In this document: positions 48,244-57,144 of the stretch, one piece after another
How positions within the stretch are numbered: position 1 is the first letter of the stretch
How the letters are laid out: the number at the start of each line of letters is the position of its first letter
NCBI GenBank assembly: GCA_014490595.1
Contig: CP061031.1
Span: forward strand, 1,860,001-1,924,000
Source of the DNA: Corynebacterium wankanglinii
GTDB taxonomy: Bacteria > Actinomycetota > Actinomycetes > Mycobacteriales > Mycobacteriaceae
Direction of reading: 5' to 3'
DNA: 64,000 bases
Notes under the pieces: model-generated
The model's database searches: none
The model's input: the letters and a program-made list of their open reading frames with translations, nothing else
Told to the model about the DNA's origin: nothing
Made by a program: the position numbers and the translations under genes

Positions 48244-49511
48244 TGGTCAGCCGGCGACAGCTTCTCACCCTCGGCGGCCTGGGCACCCTGGGCGCGGCCA
48301 GCACGGCCGTCCTCGCCGGGTGTGCGAACGAGGACGGGGCGAAGAAAAATGATGCGGCGGGTGGGGCCGGGGGTTCGTCGTCAAGCGAAGAGCTCATCGT
48401 GGACTTTGCCGGCGAGCACCAAGCCGGGATTATCACGCCCATGCAGAACAACCTGCACTTCGCGGCGTTCGACATTTCGGAGAAGGCGGACCGCGAGGAC
48501 GTGATCGACCTGCTCGAGCGCTGGACCGCGGCGGCGCGCAGGCTCACGCTCGGCGGCGACGTTTCGGCCAAGGGCGCGTTCGGCACCGGAGACAGCTTCC
48601 CGCCGGACGACTCGGGCGAGGCGGTCGACCACGGCCCCTCCGGGCTCACGCTCACCTTCGGCTTCGGCCGCTCCTTCTTCCGCGAGCAGCTGGGCACCGC
48701 CGACAAACTCCCCGCCGAGTTCACCGAGATGCCCACGATGACCAACGACTTTTTGCGCCCCGAGTTCTCCGAGGGCGACATCTGCATCCAGGCGTGCGCG
48801 AACGACCCGCAGGTGGCAAGCCACGCGATTCGCAACCTCACCCGCCTCGCCGTGCCCACCGCAACACTGCGCTGGACCCAGCTCGGCTTCGGGCGCGCGG
48901 GCGCAACCGGGACGGAACAGCCGACACCGCGCAACCTGTTCGGCCAGAAGGACGGCACCGCCAACATCCGCGCCGACGAGGACGCGGAGTTGGCGAAGCA
49001 CGTGTGGATTCCCGCCGACAGCTCGCAGCCGTGGGCCGCGGGCGGGACGTACATGACTGTGCGCCGCATCGCCATGAACATCGAGGTGTGGGACACGCTG
49101 CAGCTGCGCGAGCAGGAGCGCGTGACCGGCCGCGACAAGCCGGTCGGCGCGCCGCTGTCCGGCGGCGACGAGTTCACCGAGCCCGATTTCGAGGCGGTCA
49201 ACGAGCGCGGCAACCCGAAGATCGACCGCGCGTCCCACCTGTTCAACGTGCACCCGGCGCAAAACGACGGCATCCGCATGCTGCGCCGCCCCTTCAACTA
49301 CGTCGACGGCACGAACGAGCAGGGCCGCATGAACGCGGGTCTGTTCTTCATCGCGTTCACGCAGACGCCGGAGCGTTTCGCGCGCGTGCACAAGTCGATG
49401 TCGCGCGACGAGATGTTCACCGAGTACCTGAAAACCACCAACACCGGCACCTACCTCATCGTGCCGGGCGTGGGAGGCGAGGGCTACATCGGCGAAGGCA
49501 TGTTTGCTTAA
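48243..49511 (+). CDS. efeB: EfeB dye-decolorizing haem peroxidase, Tat-exported
   Basis: 422 aa from the ATG at 48243. The Tat motif SRRQLLTLGG and a hydrophobic core ending in LAGC suggest Tat export and possibly lipid anchoring. The DyP signature GQKDGTANIRA and the haem-ligand region ASHLFNVHPAQNDGIRML are clear. In EfeUOB it oxidises Fe2+ or takes iron from haem. It is the last gene of the operon. Confidence 0.94.
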   Translation: MVSRRQLLTLGGLGTLGAASTAVLAGCANEDGAKKNDAAGGAGGSSSSEELIVDFAGEHQAGIITPMQNNLHFAAFDISEKADREDVIDLLERWTAAARRLTLGGDVSAKGAFGTGDSFPPDDSGEAVDHGPSGLTLTFGFGRSFFREQLGTADKLPAEFTEMPTMTNDFLRPEFSEGDICIQACANDPQVASHAIRNLTRLAVPTATLRWTQLGFGRAGATGTEQPTPRNLFGQKDGTANIRADEDAELAKHVWIPADSSQPWAAGGTYMTVRRIAMNIEVWDTLQLREQERVTGRDKPVGAPLSGGDEFTEPDFEAVNERGNPKIDRASHLFNVHPAQNDGIRMLRRPFNYVDGTNEQGRMNAGLFFIAFTQTPERFARVHKSMSRDEMFTEYLKTTNTGTYLIVPGVGGEGYIGEGMFA

Positions 49512-49517
49512 CGACGT

Positions 49518-50312
49518 CTACAGCGGGCGGCCCATGTCGGTGCGCGAAATCTCCACGGCTTTGCGGATCACTTCGGCGAGTGCGGCCTCGACGCGCACCC
49601 GCGACTCGTCGTTTTCCAGCAGGTCCTTGCGCACCTCGAACATGACGGCCAGCACGGCGGTGTTCTTGTCGTAGTCCACCGGCACGTACGCCCCGGCGAA
49701 CGGGGTGTTGCGCTCGACGTTGAAGCCGGCGGCGGTGAAGGCGCGGGCGGCTTCGTCGGCAAGCACGGCAGGCGTGTGCACGGAGTGGGTGCCGATGCAG
49801 ACGTCCGGAAGCAGCTTGCCCGGGTGGATGCGGTACTCCTCGGGCTGGTTGTTGTAGGAGTGCACGTCCACGATCACGGCGCACCCGCAGTCCTGGATCC
49901 GCCCGCGCACAAGCTTGGACACAGCGTCGGCGTACGGGAAGTAGTACTCGGCCTTCAGGTCGGCGACGTCCATGTCCAGCGGCCGCAGCGGGTTGCCGTC
50001 GCCGAGCTTGAGAAAGATCGCGCCGCGGCCGGTGGCGTCCATGGATTCGCGTTCGTTGGAGAAGCGCCCCGGGTCCGCCACCAGCCGCGAGAGGTTGTTC
50101 ACGACCATCCACGGCGCGCAGCCGGACTGCTCGGCGGCGGCCGCTGCGAGCGTGTCGGTGTGGTCGTCGGTGACGCGGTCGAGTTCCTCGGCGATCTGCT
50201 CGTCGGTGGCGATGAAATCGGCCGCCACCTCCGCCGGAATCTCGCGCGAGGCGTGCGGCACGTGCACGATGACGGGGCAGTCGTTACTTCCCTCGTGGAT
50301 GGTGAAGTTCAT
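49518..50312 (-). CDS. N-formylglutamate amidohydrolase-family protein
   Basis: 264 aa from the ATG at 50312 (MNFTIHEGSNDCPVIVHVPH); no strong Shine-Dalgarno sequence. The family signature appears as HVPHASREIP, DHTDTLA, DVHSYNNQ and YVPVDYDKNT, with likely metal-binding His and Asp residues. Known members remove formyl groups from N-formylglutamate in histidine breakdown, but no hut genes are nearby. It overlaps the end of the glycosyltransferase gene by 29 bp and may act on a glycan or amino-acid substituent; this is a guess. Confidence 0.8.
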   Translation of the reverse strand: MNFTIHEGSNDCPVIVHVPHASREIPAEVAADFIATDEQIAEELDRVTDDHTDTLAAAAAEQSGCAPWMVVNNLSRLVADPGRFSNERESMDATGRGAIFLKLGDGNPLRPLDMDVADLKAEYYFPYADAVSKLVRGRIQDCGCAVIVDVHSYNNQPEEYRIHPGKLLPDVCIGTHSVHTPAVLADEAARAFTAAGFNVERNTPFAGAYVPVDYDKNTAVLAVMFEVRKDLLENDESRVRVEAALAEVIRKAVEISRTDMGRPL

Positions 50313-52055
50313 AGTTTCGCAGGATATAGCGCGCAGGGGCATCTTGCTTGACGACGCCACCTTCGGCCTCAAACGCCTCCAACCAGCCCTCCATCGGGAA
50401 GCTTCCCCACTTCGCGTGGAACCGGTTGGCGTTGGCCACGATGTCCTCGATGTGCTCCCACGGCGGCGAGGACACGGGGTGCCACTGGTGGAACGCGTGC
50501 GCCCCGCCGACCCACACGAGCGGGATGCCGTGGCGCTGTAACTCGCGGGCGAAGTCGGTGTCCTCCCCGCCGTAGCCTTCGTAGCCGGGGTCGAAGCCGC
50601 CGAAGTCGCGCTCGATGCGCTCCCACGTCGTTGCTGTCAGTGCGAACGACAGGGACCAGAACAGGTTGTAATTGTCCGCGTCCACGAGTTCGCCGGGTGT
50701 GGGGTTGGGGCGCGCGGGGTGCGGGTCGGGGTCGGTCACGCGCATCTCGCCCTGCCGCATGTACGTCACCGGTCCGGCCACCACGGCGTCGGGGCGCTGG
50801 GACAGCGCGGAGACGTAGCGCGGCACCAGCGCGTCGGAGGCGAGGCAGTCGGCGTCTAAGAACACCAGCACCTCAGCGCCGCGCTCGATGGCCACCTGCG
50901 CGCCGAGGTTTCGCGCCGCCGCCAGGTTGCGGGGCCCTTCCACCACGTGGCTTTTCGGTACCGCCTTGGTCAGCACCTCGGCGTCCGCCAACGCGACCGT
51001 GACGTGGTCCACCCCCATGGGCATGAGGTTGACCTGGTGGGTGAGGTGGTCCTTGCGGTTGGCGTCGGCGAGCGTGATCACGCAGGTGGCGGGCTGTCCC
51101 GGGTTCTCGGCCACGGCCGCGATCACCTCGGCGGCCCGGCGCGCGGCGCCCTCGGTCTGCCAGCGGCCCCAGTCGGTGTCGCGCTGGCGCAGCAGCTCGG
51201 GCCACTCGTCGGGTGCGGGGAAGGCGTTTCGGACCGTCGCGAGGCCGTCGAGCGCTAAAGCGCCGAGCTTCTGCTCGGCGAACGGGCGCGGCTGCGGCAG
51301 GATCACCGCCGGGGTGTCGGTGGCGGCGAGGTCCGCCACAGAGTTCTGCCCGCCCGCGGTGACCGCGATGCCGGCGGACTGCAGCAGCTCCGTCGGGTCG
51401 TCCACGTGGTTGTCGCCGCCGAGGAAGGTGAAGCGGTACTCCGGGCAGGCGCGCTGCACGGCGTCCCAGTCCTCGGGCGACCACGTCGAGCCGCCCAGGC
51501 CCGCCATCACCACCACGTGGTTCGGATTGCGCTCCACGCTCTTGCGCGGGGTCAGCCGCGAGATGCCGCCTACGGCGTGCAAACGGTCGGCATGCGCCTG
51601 CAGGTGATCCGGCACCGGAACCCAGTCCGGCCACGCGGCCACGATCGCGTCGGCTTGCGCGTAGGCCAGCTGGTGCGGCGCGTCCCCCCCGCGCCCGGCA
51701 TCGCGTGCACCACCACGGGCACGCCCATGAGCCGCACGAACGCGGCGATCTCGTTGGACACGTCCACGTAGAACGCGTCCGGCTGGTGCTCCGCCACCCA
51801 GTTGGCGATTTGCGCGAACCGCCGCGCGATCTGCGGTGCCCCGTACGGCGCGTAGTGGAGCGTGCCGCCGGCGGTCATGGCGCGGCCGGAGCGCAGTTCG
51901 CGTGGGGTGTCGGAAGCGTCGTCGATAAGTGTGACGTCCCCGCCGGCTGTGGAGAGGATTTCGCACTCGTGGCCCATCGCGCGCAGCTCGCGCTGGATGG
52001 CGCGGCAGCGGTGCATGTGGCCGGAGCCGTGGTGGTGGGCATAAATCCCGATCAT
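50284..52055 (-). pseudogene. Two-domain glycosyltransferase (GT-B/GT28-like plus GT2), frameshift in a G run
   Basis: About 590 aa if intact, starting at the ATG at 52055 (MIGIYAHHHGSGHMHRC), which overlaps the preceding stop by 4 bp. The N-terminal domain resembles GT28/MurG-like enzymes (GHECEILSTAGG, MAGLGGSTWSPEDW). The C-terminal domain is GT2-like, with a likely nucleotide-sugar aspartate motif (VFLDADCLASDALV) and YEGYGGEDTDFA. A run of seven C on the plus strand (51684-51690) needs one more base to keep the frame. It would make part of a surface glycan. Confidence 0.82.
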
Positions 52056-53167
52056 TGTCCTACCTTCGCAAACGCCGCCACCTGACGGAAGATATCTGTG
52101 TAGCGCTTCGCGGTTTGGCAAAGCGAATGCCTATCGACGACCCAACGGCGCACCACGTCCCGATCCAACCCACGCGCCCGTGTGATCGCGGCGGCGAGTG
52201 CGTCGACATCGTCTGCGGGTGCCAGGCATGCGGGGGCGTCGCGCAGCAGTTCGCCCATGCCGCCGCGGCGGAACGCCGCCACGGGGGTGCCGCACGCCAT
52301 CGCCTCGAACGCGACGAGGCCGAACGGCTCCTCCCAGCGCGGGGTGACCACCGCGACGCCGCAGTTGGCCACCAGGCCCCGCAGCTCGGCGTGGGAAAGC
52401 TCGCCGATCCACTCCACCCCGTCGCCGAGACGGGGTGCGATCTCGTCGCGCACGTAGTGGTGGTCCCCGTTGCGGCCGGCGAGCACGAGCGGGATGCCGG
52501 CGGCGCGGCAGGCGTCGATGGCCAGGTGCGCGCCCTTCTCCGGAACAAGGCGGCCGAACCACACGGCCGTTTCCCCGCCCGGGCCGGGCCGCCACAGGTT
52601 GACGTTCACGCCGTTGGGGATGATCACTGGTTCCGTGGGCAGACGCCAATCCCGCGCGGTGGTGCGGCTGACGGCGGCGAAGCGCCCTGCGCGCAGGCCC
52701 GCGGCGGTGATCGCGTCCTGGATCTCGTCGACCATCGGGGTGTGCAGCGTGGTCAGCATCGGCAGCGGCTCCGGCGACGCCTCCGACGGGAAGATGTACG
52801 GGTTGAGGCTGTTGTTGTGCACCACGTCGTAGCCGCGCGCAACGAGGAGCCGCCGCAGCTCGATAAACGCCGCGTTTTCCCGTTCGCGGCCGCCCTCGGG
52901 GTAGGTGGTGTCGGTGGCGTCTTCGGCGCGGTCGCCCCAGTCCACGCCCGGCAATTCGAAGTCTTTGGTGTTGCCGTCGGAGCCTTCGGCGGCGAAGAAG
53001 TCCACCTCGTGGCCGAGCTCCCGCAGCGCAGAGACCATGGTGTGGCAGAACGCCTCCAGCCCGCCGGCGTACGGCTCGCGCACCGGGTAGCGCGCAGGGC
53101 CGATGAGCGCGATGCGGAGCTTCGCGGCGCGCGGGGTGCGCGCGGCCGGTTGCGCTGCGACCGTCAC
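52052..53167 (-). CDS. Glycosyltransferase family 4
   Basis: 371 aa from a GTG at 53167, which overlaps the upstream stop by 4 bp (GTGA). N-terminal RIALIGPARYPVREPYAGGL, a middle LTTLHTPMVDEIQ and the nucleotide-sugar-binding region RWEEPFGLVAFEAMACGTPV are typical of GT4 enzymes. It would transfer a sugar in synthesis of a surface polysaccharide or glycolipid. The acceptor is unknown. Confidence 0.88.
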   Translation of the reverse strand: MTVAAQPAARTPRAAKLRIALIGPARYPVREPYAGGLEAFCHTMVSALRELGHEVDFFAAEGSDGNTKDFELPGVDWGDRAEDATDTTYPEGGRERENAAFIELRRLLVARGYDVVHNNSLNPYIFPSEASPEPLPMLTTLHTPMVDEIQDAITAAGLRAGRFAAVSRTTARDWRLPTEPVIIPNGVNVNLWRPGPGGETAVWFGRLVPEKGAHLAIDACRAAGIPLVLAGRNGDHHYVRDEIAPRLGDGVEWIGELSHAELRGLVANCGVAVVTPRWEEPFGLVAFEAMACGTPVAAFRRGGMGELLRDAPACLAPADDVDALAAAITRARGLDRDVVRRWVVDRHSLCQTAKRYTDIFRQVAAFAKVGQ

Positions 53168-54093
53168 TGGCCCACCACCTTCTCGTAGATTGCCTTGTGC
53201 GCCCGGCGCACCTGCTGCATTTGGTGTTCTCGGTCGCCGGCGTATGGCACGTGCCCGCGCGCGAGCAGGCGCGCCGCCGCTTGACCTGCCGCGTGCCCGT
53301 CGCCCGCCGCGTACACCGCCACGGCTTCGGGCGTGTCCGCCTGCCCGGCGTAGCAGCCGGTATCCGGCACGACAACCGGCACACCGAGGTCGCGGCACAT
53401 TTCCAGCCACCCTGAATGCGTTCCCCGAGTGTACGGCAGAATGCACACCCCGGCGCGCCCAACCGCGGCGTAGAGCTCCGCATCATCCATGGGCTCGTGC
53501 ACGACCACGTTCGCGTTGCCTATCGACGCCAGCTCCGCCCCCTCATGCGCATACACATCCAGCGGCACCTCGCTGGCAATGTCGGCGTAGAACTTCGCGT
53601 CCGCCACCACGTTCGCGCGCAGCGACTTCACAAACACCGCCGCGCGCCCGCCCGGCTCCACATCCACCGGCACGTCCACGATCCGCGGGTGCGGGATCAC
53701 CTGCACGTCCCGCGCCCCGTAGTCGCGCTCGAGGACCTCGGCGGCTTGGTCGGTGAGGGTGATGAGGGCGGAGCTTGCGTCGATAAGCAACTGCAACCGC
53801 TCGTGGTGCGGCGCCTGGTCCTCCAAGTGCGGGTTGTCCAGGTCGTGGACGGTGAGCACGAGTGGCACCGGCAGCGCGTTGCACAGCTCGGCGATCTCGG
53901 CTGGGGTGCGGTGTTCGAAGCCGAAGTGGATGTGCACGGCGTCCACGTCGCGCGGCTGGTTCCACCACGACGCCTCGAGCGCGGGGTGCGGCCACCAGTT
54001 GCCGTCGATGTCCGGGTCCGGGAGAAACTCCACGCCCGCCGGCTGGATCGCCTGCGTATACGGGTGTTCGGCGGGGATGGAGAGAACGCGCAT
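53164..54093 (-). CDS. Glycosyltransferase (GT-B fold)
   Basis: 309 aa from the ATG at 54093. There is HIHFGFEH and LTVHDLDNPH near the N-terminus and RGTHSGWLEMCRDLGVPVVV toward the C-terminus, giving the GT-B layout. The TATATT hexamer 6 nt before the ATG makes a leaderless start likely. It is the first gene of the minus-strand half of the cluster. Confidence 0.8.
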   Translation of the reverse strand: MRVLSIPAEHPYTQAIQPAGVEFLPDPDIDGNWWPHPALEASWWNQPRDVDAVHIHFGFEHRTPAEIAELCNALPVPLVLTVHDLDNPHLEDQAPHHERLQLLIDASSALITLTDQAAEVLERDYGARDVQVIPHPRIVDVPVDVEPGGRAAVFVKSLRANVVADAKFYADIASEVPLDVYAHEGAELASIGNANVVVHEPMDDAELYAAVGRAGVCILPYTRGTHSGWLEMCRDLGVPVVVPDTGCYAGQADTPEAVAVYAAGDGHAAGQAAARLLARGHVPYAGDREHQMQQVRRAHKAIYEKVVGQ

Positions 54094-54129
54094 TCCCCTA
54101 ATATAAACCTTCTCGAATACGGTGAGGAT
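54094..54129. promoter_or_regulatory. Divergent promoter region of the glycan cluster
   Basis: Only 36 bp separate the two divergent starts. TATATT (54105-54100, minus strand) serves the glycosyltransferase. TAATAT or TATAAA (54099-54107, plus strand) can serve the WcbI gene, which has GGTGAGG before its ATG. The two promoters overlap and must interfere. Confidence 0.55.
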
Positions 54130-54969
54130 ATGTCTTTGCTCGTCGTAGTTGGCAACTGCCAGGCGGAGTCCACCCGCAAGCTGCTCATGTCCACCGGCCA
54201 TTTTTCGGGTGAGCGCATCGCCCCGGTCCACGAGCTGGAGGAAGCGGACATGGGGTGGTTTGTAAGCCTCGTGCGCCGCGCCGACGTGCTGGTCACCCAG
54301 CCGATCCGCGACGACTACCGGGGTCTTCCCGTGGGCACGCGGCAGCTGCGGGAGCTGCTGCACCGCAACGCGCGCCACGTGGTGGTGCCGGTGCTGCGCT
54401 TCGACGGGCTGATGCCGTACCAGGCCATCATCCGCGACCCCGCCGATCCCTCGCTGAACCCGCCGGTGGTGCCGTACCACGACCTGCGCACCCTGGTTGC
54501 GGCCGCGGGCTATAGTGCCGCGGCTGCCCCGTCGCCTGAGGCTTTGCGACGAGCCGCCGCCATGTCCGTCGAACAGATCCGCCTGCGCGAGCAGGCCCAC
54601 GGCGCGGTGGAAGTGTCCGACTACCTGGAGACGCACCCCGTGTGGCACACCGTAAACCACCCCAATAACGCGACGCTTGCGTTTATGGCCTCGCGGGTGT
54701 TGGAGGCGCTGGGACTTACCGGCGAGCCTGTGCCGCCGGACTACGAGATGCTCGGCGGGCTGGACGCCCCCGTCGACGCCGACGCGGCCGAGGCGCTCGG
54801 CGTGGCGGTGCACGGCCGCGACGAGTGGCGCGACCGCGTGGCCGGGGTCATCGACGCCGACGAGATCCGCGCCGCGCAACTGGAGTTCTACCGGCAGCGG
54901 CCCGCGCTGGTCGAGCACGGGCTGCAGCGCCACGCGGAGCGCCTGGCGAATCTAGGGTTGGTGCAATGA
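54130..54969 (+). CDS. WcbI-family polysaccharide biosynthesis protein (putative acetyltransferase)
   Basis: 279 aa from the ATG at 54130. The N-terminal VVGNCQAESTRKLL and later HELEEADMGW, LVTQPIRDDYRG match the WcbI family, named after a capsule protein of Burkholderia. Its members are proposed to acetylate sugars or bind CoA. It is the first gene of the plus-strand half, and its stop overlaps the next start by 4 bp (ATGA). It links the cluster to a decorated surface polysaccharide. Confidence 0.82.
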   Translation: MSLLVVVGNCQAESTRKLLMSTGHFSGERIAPVHELEEADMGWFVSLVRRADVLVTQPIRDDYRGLPVGTRQLRELLHRNARHVVVPVLRFDGLMPYQAIIRDPADPSLNPPVVPYHDLRTLVAAAGYSAAAAPSPEALRRAAAMSVEQIRLREQAHGAVEVSDYLETHPVWHTVNHPNNATLAFMASRVLEALGLTGEPVPPDYEMLGGLDAPVDADAAEALGVAVHGRDEWRDRVAGVIDADEIRAAQLEFYRQRPALVEHGLQRHAERLANLGLVQ

Positions 54970-55847
54970 AACATCTCATCGTCGGACCCGCGGGCCACGG
55001 GGTGACCGAGTACGCCCTCGGGCTCGCCCGCGCCACCGGTGCCGAGGTGATCCGGGAGGAGACGTTCGGCGACTCCCCGCTCGCCGGCCCCGTCCACGTC
55101 ACGTTCACCGACCACCTTTTCGGCGACACCGCCGAACGCCTGCTTGCGCGCATCGACGGCCCGCTGTCCGTGAGCCTGCACGACATCCCCCAGCCGGAGG
55201 AGGGCGCGGCCCGCTACGAGCGGCGCGCAGGCGTCTACCGCGCCCTCGCCGCAGCCGCGGATGTGGCCGTAGTGAACTCCGACCACGAGGCGCGCTTCTT
55301 CCCGGCGGGCGCAACGACCGTGATCCGCCTGCCCATCCCGGTGATCGACTCCTCTTTCGACCCCGAGCCGGGCACCGTCGGCGTGCTGGGGTTCCTCTAC
55401 CCCGGCAAGGGCCACGAGGACCTCATCGCCGCACTGCCGGACCGCCGCCTGCGCTTCCTCGGCGCGGTCTCGACTGGCCACGAGCAGTGGGCGGCCGATC
55501 TCGTCCGTTCGGCGCGAAGCGTCGAACTCACCGGCTGGCTCACAGACGAGGAGCTCGCCGCTGAGATGGGCCGCATCGCCGTGCCGGTGTGCCCGCACCG
55601 GCACTTCTCCGCGTCCGGCTCGCTCATGGCCTGGCTGGGCGCCGGGCGGAAAGTGCTGGTGCGGGACTCCGACTACGCCCGCGAGATCGACGCCTGGCTG
55701 CCCGGGCGCGTCACGCTGGTGGGGGAAGGGGGCTGGCGGGACGCCGTCGATAGGCATGTGCCCGAAAGGCTCGACCCGCCACGCTACGGCTGGGCCGAGG
55801 TGGCACAACGTTGGGAGGAAACATGGCGTTTCGCTGGCCTGATGTGA
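54966..55847 (+). CDS. Probable glycosyltransferase (GT-B-like)
   Basis: 293 aa. It starts MKHLIVGPAGHGVTEYALGL, contains SLHDIPQPEEGA, a VVNSDHEARFF segment and VPVCPHRHFSASGSLMAWLG, the layout of small GT4-like proteins. It overlaps both neighbours (4 bp before, 25 bp after). Specificity is unknown. Confidence 0.7.
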   Translation: MKHLIVGPAGHGVTEYALGLARATGAEVIREETFGDSPLAGPVHVTFTDHLFGDTAERLLARIDGPLSVSLHDIPQPEEGAARYERRAGVYRALAAAADVAVVNSDHEARFFPAGATTVIRLPIPVIDSSFDPEPGTVGVLGFLYPGKGHEDLIAALPDRRLRFLGAVSTGHEQWAADLVRSARSVELTGWLTDEELAAEMGRIAVPVCPHRHFSASGSLMAWLGAGRKVLVRDSDYAREIDAWLPGRVTLVGEGGWRDAVDRHVPERLDPPRYGWAEVAQRWEETWRFAGLM

Positions 55848-56929
55848 GCGTGGTCATCCCGCACTACAACGACGAGGATTCCCTCGCGCGCGTCGTGGAG
55901 GCGGTGCAGGCGCAGGATTACGCGGGCGAGGTGGAGATCATCGTCGCCGACGACGGCTCCGAGGTGCCTCCGGCTATCGACGGCGTCCGCGTCGTGCGCC
56001 AACAGGACAAGGGCTTCCGCGCCGCCGCCGCGCGAAACTTGGGGGCGGACGCCGCGCGCGGGGAGGTGCTCGCGTTCCTCGACGCCGACACCGTGCCGGA
56101 GCCCGGCTACCTCTCCGCGGTCGTTCCGCACATCGTGGGCGACGCGCGCGCGGTGGTCGTCGGCGCGCGCCGCACCGGCGCGGACAACACCGAGCCGCAG
56201 TGGCTTATCGACGCCTGGTCCGCCACCGACAACCTCCGCCACGCCGACCACAGCTCCTGGCGCTACATCATCTCGGCGGTGCTGACGTGCTCGCGCGAGT
56301 TCTTCGGCGAGGTCGGCGGATTCGACGGCACGCTCGTAGGCTACGGCGGCGAGGACTGGGAGTTCGGCTTCCGGGCGTGGAACGCCGGCGCGACGTTTGT
56401 GCACGAACCCGGCGCGGTCGCGCACCACCCGGAGGAGGACTTCGGCGCGCGCTACGACGACCCGGCGGCCGCCACCGCCGTCAAGAACGCCGAGACCCTC
56501 GCCCTGGCCCGGCGCGTCACGCACCCGCTGGCGCGGCCCGACGGCATCATCTTCGACACCTTCGACATGCAGGTGGAGGTGCCGGAGCTCGAAGGCGAGG
56601 GGGTGCGCGACTTCGTCATCGCGGAATGGATCAAGGTCGGCGCGTATGTGCGTGTGGCAGAGGTGCCAGCGCTGTTTGCCCACGACCCGCGGGTGGGCAC
56701 CTCCGAGGTGGAGGCGCGGGTGAACATTGCAGTCGGGGCGGGCTGGGCGCCGCAGGACTTGGGTGCGCTGCTGGCCGCCGAGTATGTGCTTTGCCCCGAC
56801 GGTACGGTCGTGCGCACCGCACGTGCGGCGGCGCTCGGACTCGAACCGGTCACCGCGCACCCGGACGAGATCGGGATGACGCCGGTGCAGGGCCCGCTGC
56901 AGCTGGAACGCTACTTCGCGGGCTGGTAG
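55823..56929 (+). CDS. Glycosyltransferase family 2
   Basis: 368 aa from the ATG at 55823, with GGGAGGAA upstream. The GT-A nucleotide-binding VSVVIPHYNDEDSL, the divalent-metal motif AFLDADTVPE and GYGGEDWEFGFRAW, as in the galactosyltransferase C-terminal family, are clear. A C-terminal extension of about 120 residues follows. It shares the YGGED signature with the GT2 half of the fused enzyme in the minus-strand half. Confidence 0.87.
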   Translation: MAFRWPDVSVVIPHYNDEDSLARVVEAVQAQDYAGEVEIIVADDGSEVPPAIDGVRVVRQQDKGFRAAAARNLGADAARGEVLAFLDADTVPEPGYLSAVVPHIVGDARAVVVGARRTGADNTEPQWLIDAWSATDNLRHADHSSWRYIISAVLTCSREFFGEVGGFDGTLVGYGGEDWEFGFRAWNAGATFVHEPGAVAHHPEEDFGARYDDPAAATAVKNAETLALARRVTHPLARPDGIIFDTFDMQVEVPELEGEGVRDFVIAEWIKVGAYVRVAEVPALFAHDPRVGTSEVEARVNIAVGAGWAPQDLGALLAAEYVLCPDGTVVRTARAAALGLEPVTAHPDEIGMTPVQGPLQLERYFAGW

Positions 56930-56952
56930 CGCTCGCTGACGCTCGCGCTACC
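56925..56952. terminator. Palindromic element at the stop of the GT2 gene
   Basis: GGTAGCGC (56925-56932) and GCGCTACC (56945-56952) form an 8-bp stem around a 12-nt loop; the GT2 stop codon is inside the left arm. A related sequence (TAGCGCTCGCTGA) lies directly after the adhesin stop at 9038-9050. It may be a terminator or a dispersed palindromic repeat. Confidence 0.55.
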
Positions 56953-57144
56953 AGGGGAGGCTCCGAGTAGCTACGGCTGCGGCGCCACGCCGGTGCGCTC
57001 GTAGTCGGCCAGGATGTCGATGCGGCGCTGGTGGCGCTCGCTGACGCTCGCGCTACCAGGGGAGGCTCCGAGTAGCTACGGCTGCGGCGCCACGCCGGTG
57101 CGCTCGTAGTCGGCCAGGATGTCGATGCGGCGCTGGTGGCGCTC
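56929..57144. repeat. 105-bp tandem duplication covering the rpiB 3' end
   Basis: Bases 56929-57039 are identical to 57034-57144 (111 bp, offset 105). The second copy holds the functional 3' end of rpiB (stop 57076-57078). The first is a spare copy of the last 23 or so codons plus the flank, with no frame attached. Confidence 0.95.
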
